64,000 bases of DNA from Bryobacterales bacterium (GTDB lineage: Bacteria; Acidobacteriota; Terriglobia; Bryobacterales; UBA6623): positions 1-64,000 of the forward strand of contig JAPOOG010000129.1 in NCBI GenBank assembly GCA_026713545.1. The letters run 5' to 3'. Below the pieces are notes generated by a model. That model worked only from the letters and a program-made list of their open reading frames with translations, had not been told where the DNA came from and made no database searches. Below, piece after piece: positions 45,323-53,902 of the stretch; the first letter of the stretch is position 1; each line of letters begins with the position of its first letter. A program made the translations under genes and the position numbers.

Positions 45323-46783
45323 ATGCTGTTCCCGATGCTCACACGAATTCGGTCCTCTTGTTTCCTCTGCCTTGGACTCATGCTGGCGGCTTGTGCGAAC
45401 CCCCTGCCCGATAAAGCTGTCTATCTGGGCCCGGAAAGGGACCGGGCGGACCTCTTCCTGCATGACGACCTTCTGGTGGCCCGATCGGAGGGCGTGGCCG
45501 TCACGCCGGCGACGATCCGGAAACACCCCGGCAATCCGGTGCTTGTGCATGACAAGCCGTGGGAGAAGGGCATGCTGAACTACACCTGCGTCCTGCACGA
45601 CGTGGACGAGGGCGTGTACAAGATGTGGTACCAGATGGTGACCGCATCGACCGATGGGACACGCTACAGCGCCTGCCACTATGCCGTTTCCCAAGACGGC
45701 CTGCACTGGGAGAAGCCCGCCGTCGGCTTGGTCGCGCACGACGGCTCTACGGACAACAATATCCTTTTCGTCGAATCGGAGAACGTCAACGGCACGCCCT
45801 CGTACTGGGTCATCAAGGACTATGCCGACCCCGACCCCGCGCGCCGCTACAAGATGATGCGCCACAGTTGGGATTTCCAGGGCCGCGCGGCGCAATTGGG
45901 ATGGTCGGCCGATGGCGTCCGCTGGACCTTCTCTGAGTTCGGCAATCTGCCGGGGTCGATCGATTCCCAGAATGTCTTCTTTTGGGACCGCCAAGCCGGC
46001 AGGTATGTCGGCTACTTCCGCAGCCATGTCGGCGGGTTGCGGAGCGTCGCACGGGCCACGAGCCCGGACCTCTTCCGTTGGTCGCGCCTGACGACGATCC
46101 ATAGTCCTGACGAAAATGACCCGCCAACCTGGCATCTCTATACGCCGGGTATCTGGAAGCTTTCCTTGGCGCGGCAGGCTTATGTGATGGTGACGACCGG
46201 TTTCGACGAAAAAAGCCACGAAGCCTACGGACAACTGGGAGTCAGCCGTGACGGCATCGGCTGGCATCGTTTCCGGGAGCCGTTTCTGTCGCTGGGCGGA
46301 GCGAACGACTGGGACGGCGGAGCCATCTACACCATCGCCTCGGAAACCACGATTGACGGGCGCACCGCCGTTTTCTATCACGGCAGCAACACCCCGGCCC
46401 ACAGCAGGGATGGGAGGCGCGGCATCGGGGTCGCCTTCCTCGATCCCGGCGGTTTTGTCGGCCGCACAGCCGGGCAGGAAGGCTATCTGATCACTCACCC
46501 CCTCCAGATCGCCGACGATCGCAGCCGATTCTACCTGCTCGCTGACGTAGCGCCGGAAGGCTCGATCGGCGCCGAACTTCTCACCACAGACGAAGTGGTT
46601 CTCGATGGCTTCTCGCGGCATGACTCCAACGCCATCGAAGGGCAAGGCGACGCACTGGCAATCCGGTGGCGACGCGAAGAGAGCCTCAAGCAACATCTGC
46701 GTGAAGGACCGGTCCGGCTGAAACTCTACCTGGAAAACGCCACGGTTTACGGACTCCGGGCAATGCGGCCTCGAACCGACTGA
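45323..46783 (+). CDS. Lipoprotein with glycosidase-like (GH43/GH32-type) beta-propeller
   Basis: This protein of about 486 residues begins with a lipoprotein signal (CLGLMLAACANP, lipobox LAAC). Repeated blades contain the propeller pattern SACHYAVSQDGLHWEKPAVG, QLGWSADGVRWTFSEFG, ARATSPDLFRWSRLT and GQLGVSRDGIGWHRFREP, the S.DG..W unit seen in five-bladed glycoside hydrolase families 32, 43, 62 and 130 and their uncharacterised relatives. The catalytic acids cannot be assigned confidently. The ATG at 45323 is one of several possible starts (45335 is another). A role in extracytoplasmic carbohydrate handling is inferred. Confidence 0.75.
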   Translation: MLFPMLTRIRSSCFLCLGLMLAACANPLPDKAVYLGPERDRADLFLHDDLLVARSEGVAVTPATIRKHPGNPVLVHDKPWEKGMLNYTCVLHDVDEGVYKMWYQMVTASTDGTRYSACHYAVSQDGLHWEKPAVGLVAHDGSTDNNILFVESENVNGTPSYWVIKDYADPDPARRYKMMRHSWDFQGRAAQLGWSADGVRWTFSEFGNLPGSIDSQNVFFWDRQAGRYVGYFRSHVGGLRSVARATSPDLFRWSRLTTIHSPDENDPPTWHLYTPGIWKLSLARQAYVMVTTGFDEKSHEAYGQLGVSRDGIGWHRFREPFLSLGGANDWDGGAIYTIASETTIDGRTAVFYHGSNTPAHSRDGRRGIGVAFLDPGGFVGRTAGQEGYLITHPLQIADDRSRFYLLADVAPEGSIGAELLTTDEVVLDGFSRHDSNAIEGQGDALAIRWRREESLKQHLREGPVRLKLYLENATVYGLRAMRPRTD

Positions 46784-46891
46784 CCGGCCGGGGGCATCCT
46801 CGGGGTCTCATCAGCACCGCCTTGGTCAAGAGAAATGCTGGCGGCCGCTCCCGCGGAGTCCCTCGTGGGACATTACGGTAGACTTGGAGCC

Positions 46892-48112
46892 ATGGGGCGC
46901 CACCACGAAGTCGTTGAAACTCGGGGCCATCTCGTTGATTCGCATGTGATGGAGAAGATGTTCGACACGATCCTCTCCCGCGACGGTGCTTTTGAAGTAG
47001 AGGAGTTCCAAATCGGCCGCACGAACGTTGACGAATCGTACATGCGGATGCGCGTGGAAGCCCCCAGCGAAGAGGCCATGGCCGCGCTGGTCGAAGCTCT
47101 CATCGACATGGGCTGCGGCACGATTCACGGAGACGACGCCACGCTGCGCACTGCCGAGCGTGACTGCTGCGCTCCACTGGATTTCTACTCGACGACGAAC
47201 CACCGCACGCAGGTTCGTCTTGCCGGGAAATGGGTCGACGTCGCCAGGCAGCGTATGGACGCTGCGATTGTCGTTGCCCCGGACGGCGGGGCGTATTGTT
47301 CCCGGTTGCGAGATCTCCACGCGAGCGACCAGGTTGTCTGCGGACATGATGGCATTCGAGTCTTGCCGGAATCCAAGGAACGCAACCGGCTGGCATTCGC
47401 CTTCATGTCGCAGGGTGTCTCGTCGGAACGCCAGGTTGAAACAGCGGTCAAGCAGACAGCGGCGCTCATCAGGCAGAACAAGCAGGAAGGGAAGCGCGTG
47501 CTGGTTGTTGCCGGACCGGTGGTTGTTCACACGGGGGCGCAAACCGCTCTCGCCTCCCTGATTCGCAGAGGATTCATTGATGCGATTCTGGCGGGCAATG
47601 CGCTCGGAGTCCACGATGCGGAGGCCGCGCTACTGGGAACGTCGCTAGGTATCCGTCTCGCCGACGGACGCCAAGCCGAGCATGGGCACCGAAATCATAT
47701 GCGGGCCATCAACACCATTTACCATGCGGGCGGCATCCGGCAGGCGGTCGAGAATGGAAGCATCAACAGCGGCATTTTCTACGAGTGCATTAAGAACGAC
47801 GTGCCCTTCGTTCTCGCAGGTAGTCTTCGAGACGACGGCCCCCTCCCGGATACCGTCACCGACATGAATGATGCGCAGGATGCCTACGCCGCGCAACTCG
47901 TCGGTGCGGGCCTCGTGGTCTGTCTGGGTTCGATGCTGCATTCGATCGCTACCGGCAACATGATGCCCTCATGGGTCAAGCTGATTTGCGTTGATATCAA
48001 TCCTGCTGTTGTCACGAAAGTTTCCGATCGCGGGACCGGCCAGGCGATCGGCGTCGTTACCGATGTCGGCCTGTTCTTGCACCTGCTGGATCGCGCTCTG
48101 AGCCAATCCTGA
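46892..48112 (+). CDS. Archaeal-type ornithine cyclodeaminase (LOR/SDH-domain, TIGR00300-type)
   Basis: This 406-residue protein matches the LOR/SDH N-terminal region (VVETRGHLVDSHVMEKMFD, EEFQIGRTNVDESYMRM) followed by a nucleotide-binding C-terminal half (VLVVAGPVVVHTGAQTALASLIRRG, AILAGNALGVHDAEAALLGTSLG, VCVDINPAVVTK-like segment). Proteins of this kind act as NAD-dependent ornithine cyclodeaminase in methanogens and form the C-terminal part of cyanobacterial ArgZ/AgrE. There is no arginine dihydrolase domain here. The predicted reaction is L-ornithine to L-proline plus ammonia, untested for this branch. GGAG lies just before the ATG at 46892. murJ starts directly after the stop. Confidence 0.8.
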   Translation: MGRHHEVVETRGHLVDSHVMEKMFDTILSRDGAFEVEEFQIGRTNVDESYMRMRVEAPSEEAMAALVEALIDMGCGTIHGDDATLRTAERDCCAPLDFYSTTNHRTQVRLAGKWVDVARQRMDAAIVVAPDGGAYCSRLRDLHASDQVVCGHDGIRVLPESKERNRLAFAFMSQGVSSERQVETAVKQTAALIRQNKQEGKRVLVVAGPVVVHTGAQTALASLIRRGFIDAILAGNALGVHDAEAALLGTSLGIRLADGRQAEHGHRNHMRAINTIYHAGGIRQAVENGSINSGIFYECIKNDVPFVLAGSLRDDGPLPDTVTDMNDAQDAYAAQLVGAGLVVCLGSMLHSIATGNMMPSWVKLICVDINPAVVTKVSDRGTGQAIGVVTDVGLFLHLLDRALSQS

Positions 48113-49825
48113 ATGTCCCGTGTTCCGGAAACGGCGCCGCCGAGGGACGCAGCTGTCCCCTTGCAAAAAAAATCCCCGGACGAGACGCATGCCGGGATTG
48201 TGCGGTCGGCGGGTGTGGTGAGCGGCGCGGTTTTCTTGAGCCGCATTACCGGCTTGGTGCGCGAAGTGGTGTTTGCGCGTTTTTTCGGTGCGGGCATGGT
48301 CTACGACGCGTTCGTGGCCGCGTACCGCATACCCAACCTCTTGCGGGACCTTCTCGCGGAAGGCGCCCTCTCGGCGGCGTTTGTCACGACATTCTCGCAG
48401 TCTCTTTCGCAAGGCGGACAGGACATGGCATACCGCCTGTCCAACCGCCTTGCAAGCTTGCTGGTCCCCGTCATTTTGCTGATTTGCCTGCTGGGGGCCT
48501 GGTTCGCACCAGCGATTGTCGACTCGATGTTTCCGGGGTTCGGCGAGGTCGAGGGCAAGCGCGATCTGACTGTCCTGCTGACCCGGATCATGATACCTTT
48601 CCTGCTGTTCATGGCGCTGGCCGCGAAAGCCATGGGAGTGTTGAATACGAAAGGGCGGTTCGGAATACCCGCGCTCGCGTCGGCCTTTGCGAATGTCACT
48701 TCGATCGTCTGCGGTTTGACGCTGGCGTTCGTCGTGGGACCAAGATTCGATCTGGAACCCATCGCGGGCATGGCGATCGGTGTTCTGATCGGAGGCATGG
48801 CGCAGTACGCGGTGCAGTGGCCCAGTCTGCGGCAAATCGGGCTGCGCTTTCGTCCTGACTTTCGTTACAACGACCCTGGGATTCGCCAGGTCCTGCGCCT
48901 CATGGGCCCCGCCATTTTGGGAGCGTCCGCCGTGCAGGTGAACGTCGTTGTCAACAGCATTTTTGCGTCGCAGATTACAGACGCGGCTGGCACAGTGGTC
49001 GATGGTCCGGTTTCATGGTTGGGGTACGCCTTTCGGCTCATGCAACTCCCGCTGGGGCTCTTTGGTGTGGCCGTGGCTTCGGCCACGCTGCCATCGATCT
49101 CGCGTAGCGCAGGGGCGGGACAGATCGACGAGTTCCGAGAGACTCTCGCGAACTCGCTCGGCTTGGTGTTTCTGATGACGATTCCCTCGGCGGTGGGCCT
49201 TGCGGTGCTCAGCCGGTCCGTCGTGGGAGTGGTGTATCAGCACGGCGCTTTTACGGCTGAAGACACCGAGCAGACGGCGATCGCGCTTTCGCTGTATTGC
49301 GTCGGGCTGGCGGGTTATGCGGCAATCAAGGTCCTCACGCCGGCCTTCTACGCGCTCGACGACGTGCACGTCCCGGCGCTGACGAGCTTGGCTTCCATCT
49401 TCATCAACTACCTGCTGAATTGGACCTTCGTACGCGTGCTGGGCTGGGGGCACGGCGGCCTGGCGTTCTCGACATCAACCGTTGCTTTCTTCAATTTTTT
49501 TGTGTTGTTCTGGTTCATGCGGAATCGAATCGGTGGTATCCATGGCCGCAGGCTGCTGTCGAGCATCACTTTCATTGGACTGGCCGCCGGTTTGATGTGT
49601 GCGGCTTGCGCCACGTCGTCTTTCCTCGTTCATCAGGCTTTTGGGGCGTCGTTCCTCGGCAGACTCCTTGATTTGGCCGTTTCGATCCCACTTGGCGCCA
49701 GTATCCTGTTCGGCGCTTGCCGTCTATTTCGGGTTTCCGAGCTGGAGGTCGCCGGCCAAGCAATCCGTGCACGTCTCGCCCGCCGTACGACGTCCCGGAC
49801 GGGTTCTTCATCCGAGGCGTTATGA
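48113..49825 (+). CDS. murJ: Lipid II flippase MurJ (MviN)
   Basis: This 570-residue inner-membrane MOP-superfamily transporter moves lipid II across the membrane for peptidoglycan synthesis. Hallmarks are the first helix region VVSGAVFLSRITGLVREVVFARFFG, VYDAFVAAYRIPNLLRDLLAEGALSAAFV, and about 14 predicted helices. ATG 48113 follows immediately after the TGA of the upstream gene, so it is in the same transcript as the cyclodeaminase. The C-terminal tail is rich in Arg, Thr and Ser. Confidence 0.95.
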   Translation: MSRVPETAPPRDAAVPLQKKSPDETHAGIVRSAGVVSGAVFLSRITGLVREVVFARFFGAGMVYDAFVAAYRIPNLLRDLLAEGALSAAFVTTFSQSLSQGGQDMAYRLSNRLASLLVPVILLICLLGAWFAPAIVDSMFPGFGEVEGKRDLTVLLTRIMIPFLLFMALAAKAMGVLNTKGRFGIPALASAFANVTSIVCGLTLAFVVGPRFDLEPIAGMAIGVLIGGMAQYAVQWPSLRQIGLRFRPDFRYNDPGIRQVLRLMGPAILGASAVQVNVVVNSIFASQITDAAGTVVDGPVSWLGYAFRLMQLPLGLFGVAVASATLPSISRSAGAGQIDEFRETLANSLGLVFLMTIPSAVGLAVLSRSVVGVVYQHGAFTAEDTEQTAIALSLYCVGLAGYAAIKVLTPAFYALDDVHVPALTSLASIFINYLLNWTFVRVLGWGHGGLAFSTSTVAFFNFFVLFWFMRNRIGGIHGRRLLSSITFIGLAAGLMCAACATSSFLVHQAFGASFLGRLLDLAVSIPLGASILFGACRLFRVSELEVAGQAIRARLARRTTSRTGSSSEAL

Positions 49826-49852
49826 TAGAAGGCGCTTTGTCCCGGGTCCGTC

Positions 49853-50650
49853 ATGCATCCTGATCTGCCTCGTGTTCGGCAACTGCAAGAACTCGACAAT
49901 CGGATTCGCGAACTCGACGCTGAGATCAGTCGCCTTCCCAAGTACATTGCCCGGATTGAAAGCCAGCTCGAATCCCACAAGAAGGCTCTCCAAGCCGACA
50001 AAAATGCGCTAGAGGAAAACCGCAGGTCGCATCGGCATCTGGAGGGCAGGGTTTCCGATTTCCAGCAGAAGGTCTCCCATCTGCGAGTACAGATGGGAGA
50101 GGCGAAAACAAACGAGCAGTTCCGCGCTTTCCAACATGAGATCGAGTTCCTTGAGGGAGAGATTCTCAAGGTCGAGGACCGCATTCTCGACAAAATGGTC
50201 GAATCCGAGTCCCTCGAACAGAACGTCGCAAAAGCCGAAACGGCTCTCGGAGAAGAGAGCGAGAAAGTCGCCGCCGAGGTGGCGAAAGTGAAAGAGCGAG
50301 TGGCCGAGGACGAAAAGGAGGCGACTTCCAAGCGTGCGCGTCGTAAAGAACTGACACTGGCGATCTCGGAAAACGTCCTTCGCACGTACAGCCACACCCA
50401 CAAGACGCGCGGCGGAGTTGCCGTTGCCCCGGCCGACGCGCAGCACTGCCTGGCTTGCCACGTTCTTCTCAGGCCTCAACTCAGCCAGATTCTTCGTAGC
50501 AACGACGAAATCGTGACCTGCGAATCCTGCGGCCGGATTCTCTATTACCAACCCCCTGCCGGCGCCGAGCCGGATACCTCCGGCGACTCTTCCCTGGAGG
50601 CCAACCCACTCTCGGAGGAAGGCGGCAAAGCGGTTTCTTCCGTACACTGA
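49853..50650 (+). CDS. Coiled-coil protein with C4 zinc ribbon (CT398-like)
   Basis: This 265-residue protein is a long antiparallel coiled coil (residues 10-175, rich in Glu, Lys and Arg heptads) followed by a zinc ribbon with CLACH and CESCGRILYY, and a short disordered tail. It matches the conserved bacterial CT398/HP0958-like family, whose Helicobacter member (FlgZ) interacts with RpoN and flagellar mRNA; elsewhere its role is unclear. It follows murJ by 27 bp on the same strand and is probably co-transcribed. Confidence 0.88.
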   Translation: MHPDLPRVRQLQELDNRIRELDAEISRLPKYIARIESQLESHKKALQADKNALEENRRSHRHLEGRVSDFQQKVSHLRVQMGEAKTNEQFRAFQHEIEFLEGEILKVEDRILDKMVESESLEQNVAKAETALGEESEKVAAEVAKVKERVAEDEKEATSKRARRKELTLAISENVLRTYSHTHKTRGGVAVAPADAQHCLACHVLLRPQLSQILRSNDEIVTCESCGRILYYQPPAGAEPDTSGDSSLEANPLSEEGGKAVSSVH

Positions 50651-51351
50651 AGGTTGCTCCCGACTGTGCTCGCTGGCTTCTGGAAGAGTTCCGTCAGACC
50701 AGAGGGGACACTTATTGACGACTGAATGCAGATGGCTTGGTCTGCCGGCTGATCTGTAGGGTAGAAAAGGGACTGAACAGCCCGGAGACCGCGAAAATGA
50801 TGGAGATAATTCTGTACCGTCTGCCTTGGTTGATCCCAGGTATTCTTACTCTTCTTGCTCTGTTTGTATTGATCGGTGGGATTGACTGGACTTGCTGGGC
50901 ATCAAGGCGGCGGTCCTGATGTAATCCCGTGCTAAAGCAAAACATGCAGCCCTTCTTGACGTTCATTCTGCTTGGCATGAAGACATGCGCTGGAAAGAGA
51001 CTCTCAGGTATGTCCATCACCCCGGCGGCCTCTTATTCGATCAGGATTTCGATGGGTACATGGTCAAACTGGATGTGGAAGAAGCTAGGAGAAAACGCTA
51101 TCAACGCCGTCAATTTGCACTGATCGACAGCCCCGGCCACCGTTGATCGAGGTTCCGTTCATTCTCTGCGGCGTGGGGAGTTGCTTAATGCACAGATTCG
51201 TCTTATGGGCGAATGGGTGCTGCCGTACTCCATCGGCAACACTCGATCGCATCGAGAGCGCCCCTCGCTATGTGCTCGGTTTTTGGGGCCGGCTCAGTGT
51301 CGTCTTGGGTCCGCCTCTTCGCTCCTAGATCTACAACCAAGTCTCCTCCCG
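50651..51351. other. Gap with short decayed reading frames
   Basis: Two small plus-strand frames stand out. One from an ATG at 50797 encodes about 40 residues with one hydrophobic helix (LPWLIPGILTLLALFVLIGG). The other, open from about 50920 without a start near its beginning, contains AWHEDMRWKETLRYVHHPGG then LLFDQDFDGYMVKLDVEEAR and stops near 51146. Both read like protein but match nothing I recognise. They may be remnants of one broken gene. No RNA gene or repeat was identified. Confidence 0.4.
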
Positions 51352-52524
51352 ATGCCGCAACGCGCCCTTACAGATCTGAGCGAAGAAGAGCGCTTCTTTT
51401 TCGACACGGTCCGGCGCTTCTCTCTCGACCGCGTCGGCCCGCATGTCCGGGAAATGGACGAAAAAGGCCGCTTCCGTCCCGAACTCATTCAGGAGTTCTT
51501 CGAATTGGGCTTGATGGGAATCGAGGTTCCCGAGGAATTCGGCGGACAGGGAGGCTCATTCTTCACGACGGTGCTGGCCGTAGAAGCGCTTGCCACGGTC
51601 GATCCATCGGCTGCGGTAATTGTCGATGTCCAAAATACTCTTGTCACGAACGCCCTTGCTCATTGGGCTTCAGACGAGCAGAAGCGTCGCTATCTCACGA
51701 AGCTGATGCGGGACACTGTCGGCGCCTATGCCCTTTCCGAGGCCGGCTCGGGCAGCGATGCCTTCGCAATGGCAACCACTGCGCATGATCGGGGAGACCA
51801 CTACGAAATCAGCGGCCGCAAGCTCTGGACAACCAACGCCCAGGAAGCCGGTTTGTTCATACTGTTCGCGAACCTGAACCCCGAAGCGGGCCACCGCGGC
51901 ATTACCGCGTTCCTCGTCGAGCCCGGTTTTCCCGGTTTCTCTGTCGGCAGGAAGGAGGACAAGCTGGGCATCCGCGCATCGTCAACTTGCGAGCTGATCC
52001 TCGACGCCTGCCGTGTCCCGAAAGAGAATCTGTTCGGTGAAGTAGGCAGGGGCTACAAGATCGCCATTGAAACTCTGAACGAAGGCCGGATCGGAATCGG
52101 GGCGCAGGCTCTGGGCATAGCCGAGGCAGCGCTCGACCACGCTCTTCGCTACGCGCGGGAGCGCAAGCAGTTCGGGCAGCCCATCGTGGAGTTCCAGGGC
52201 CTTCAGTTTCAGCTCGCGCAGATGGCATCCGACATCGAAGCAGCCCGGTTGCTCGTCTACAATGCCGCTCGACTCAAGGATGCCGGCAGACCCTTTCTCA
52301 CTGAAGCCGCCATGGCTAAGCTGACAGCTTCGGAAACCGCTGTCCGCGTTGCCGCGCAGGCCGTTGACATCTTCGGAGGCGTAGGGTTCACGAAGGAGTA
52401 TCCGGTTGAGAAGCTCTACCGCGACTCCAAGATCTGCACCATCTACGAAGGGACAAGCAACATGCAGTTGCAAACGATCGCGAAGCGGCTCATCTCCGGC
52501 GGAACCAAGGTTCTTCCGACCTAG
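51352..52524 (+). CDS. Acyl-CoA dehydrogenase (short/branched-chain type)
   Basis: This 390-residue FAD enzyme introduces the alpha-beta double bond in acyl-CoA, passing electrons to electron-transfer flavoprotein. Motifs are YALSEAGSGSDAFAMATTA (FAD and substrate loop), KLWTTNAQEAGLFILFAN, NEGRIGIGAQALG, YARERKQFGQPIVEFQGLQ and the C-terminal CTIYEGTSNMQLQTIAK with the catalytic Glu in the ACADS/ACADSB position. The ATG at 51352 starts the conserved helix; upstream open sequence is not homologous. The stop TAG (52522-52524) is part of the CTAG that starts element D. It could serve branched amino acid or fatty acid oxidation. Confidence 0.94.
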   Translation: MPQRALTDLSEEERFFFDTVRRFSLDRVGPHVREMDEKGRFRPELIQEFFELGLMGIEVPEEFGGQGGSFFTTVLAVEALATVDPSAAVIVDVQNTLVTNALAHWASDEQKRRYLTKLMRDTVGAYALSEAGSGSDAFAMATTAHDRGDHYEISGRKLWTTNAQEAGLFILFANLNPEAGHRGITAFLVEPGFPGFSVGRKEDKLGIRASSTCELILDACRVPKENLFGEVGRGYKIAIETLNEGRIGIGAQALGIAEAALDHALRYARERKQFGQPIVEFQGLQFQLAQMASDIEAARLLVYNAARLKDAGRPFLTEAAMAKLTASETAVRVAAQAVDIFGGVGFTKEYPVEKLYRDSKICTIYEGTSNMQLQTIAKRLISGGTKVLPT

Positions 52525-52634
52525 ACATTATGGAGTGACCTGTCCAACCGCGAGATGCGCGGGTTACGCTTACGAGCAAGAAGCACGATGCGCAGAGCCG
52601 CATCGAGGAGGACAGGTTACTCCATAATGTCTAG
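52521..52634. mobile_element. Element D: short inverted-repeat element adjoining copy A13
   Basis: The 25 bp at 52521-52545 (starting CTAGACATTATGGAGT) are the reverse complement of 52610-52634 (ending ACTCCATAATGTCTAG) with one mismatch. About 64 bp without a gene lie between. CTAG stands at both outer edges, and the right one also borders family A copy A13, so the order is CTAG-D-CTAG-A13-CTAG. A long cruciform or mRNA hairpin would form after the acyl-CoA dehydrogenase stop. Confidence 0.85.
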
Positions 52635-52810
52635 CCTGCATTTCTCACCACGTGGCGAGGTGAAGTGCGTGAGAGGGCCGCCAGAACGAGGCGCGAGCCG
52701 CTTGGCGCGCGCAGGCGTACTTGACCGTACGTCGAGCACGGCAAGCAAGCGCAACGAAGTCATGGCGGTCGTATCGCGTGCTTCGACCGTCGGGTGGTGA
52801 GATATGCAGG
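52635..52810 (+). repeat. Family A element, complete copy A13 (176 bp)
   Basis: The ends are CCTGCATTTCTCACCAC and GTGGTGAGATATGCAGG with CTAG on both sides (52631-52634 and 52811-52814). The interior is the standard form with CGTACTTGACCGTACG, GAGCACGGCAAGCAAGCG and GGCGGTCGTATCGCGTGC. The right CTAG supplies the TAG stop of the minus-strand manC. Confidence 0.94.
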
Positions 52811-53902
52811 CTAGAGCAGATCGTCGCGTTTCCCCGCCTCCAACTCCTTCACAAGATCCGAGACGCGCTGAGCCTGTTGCCGCGAGCAGACCAGCAATGC
52901 ATCCGGAGTATCCACGACGATGAGATCCTTCACGCCGACCAATGCTGCGAGCTTGCCTGGAGCCTCGACATAGTTGCCGTGGGAGTCGATTTCATGTATC
53001 GGAGTCCGGCCGACGCTTCTTTGGCCTTTTTCGCGCAGTAGCTGGTAGACGGCTTCCCAACTCCCCATGTCGTTCCAACCAAAATCCGGACAGGCGAATC
53101 CGTGGACATTCTTGGCGTGCTCCAACACGCCGTAGTCGATGGATTGGTTGTCGCAATCGCCGTAGTGACGCCGCAGCGATGCCGTGAACCCGCGCGACGC
53201 CAGCGGAGCCAAACGTGACAAGGCCTCGGCCGTCTGAGGCATGAATTGCGCAATAGCGGCCGTAATCGCACCCGCCCGCCACACAAACATGCCGGCATTC
53301 CAAAAGTAGTTGCCCTCCTGGACGAAACGCCTCGCCTTGGCTGACGGGGGCTTCTCTTCGAACTGTACGACCGGGAATAGATCCGCTGTCCCGGCTTTGA
53401 CCCCTGACGGGAATCGAATGTATCCGTAGGCGGTTTCGGGACCTCGCGGCGGAATGCCCAATACAATCAGCCTCTCCTCATTCGCGGCCCGCACGGCTCG
53501 TTGCAGCACTTTCCGAAACTCGGTCTCCCCGTTGATAAAGTGATCCGAAGGAAATACCCCCATAACGGCGTCCGGGTCTCGCTGCAGTAGAAGCCTTGCA
53601 GCGAGCCCGATCGCAGGCCCTGTATTTCTTGGCGCAGGCTCAGCGATCACCTGCCTGCGGGGTACATCCGGGAGTTCGCCCAGAACCTTTTTGAAAAGCG
53701 CCTCGCTCGTCAGCACCCACAAACGTTCGGGGGGAACGAGCCCCTTCATCCGCTCCGTGGTCAGTCGAAGCAACGACCGGTCGCCCACCACGGAGAGCAG
53801 TTGCTTGGGCAGAGCGCGGCGGCTCCGCGGCCAGAACCGCGTGCCCCGTCCACCCGCCAGAATGACGCCGTGAAAGTGCGAGAGGTCCCGCGTGGACGTC
53901 AT
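52811..53902 (-). CDS. manC: Mannose-1-phosphate guanylyltransferase
   Basis: This 363-residue nucleotidyltransferase makes GDP-mannose from GTP and mannose-1-phosphate for polysaccharide and glycoconjugate synthesis. The signature ILAGGRGTRFWPRSRRALPKQ is near residue 15, followed by EPAPRNTGPAIGLAA and VFPSDHFI. The late FVWRAGAI and DYGVLEHAKNV segments fit the type II family. It lacks the C-terminal isomerase domain of bifunctional enzymes. Its ATG overlaps the lepB stop by ATGA, so the two are translationally coupled. The stop lies within the CTAG of repeat A13. Confidence 0.94.
   Translation of the reverse strand: MTSTRDLSHFHGVILAGGRGTRFWPRSRRALPKQLLSVVGDRSLLRLTTERMKGLVPPERLWVLTSEALFKKVLGELPDVPRRQVIAEPAPRNTGPAIGLAARLLLQRDPDAVMGVFPSDHFINGETEFRKVLQRAVRAANEERLIVLGIPPRGPETAYGYIRFPSGVKAGTADLFPVVQFEEKPPSAKARRFVQEGNYFWNAGMFVWRAGAITAAIAQFMPQTAEALSRLAPLASRGFTASLRRHYGDCDNQSIDYGVLEHAKNVHGFACPDFGWNDMGSWEAVYQLLREKGQRSVGRTPIHEIDSHGNYVEAPGKLAALVGVKDLIVVDTPDALLVCSRQQAQRVSDLVKELEAGKRDDLL

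Noticed and set aside
44999-46696. 565-codon minus-strand frame
   Set aside because: It covers the opposite strand of the DUF1330-like and propeller lipoprotein genes and has no recognisable domain.
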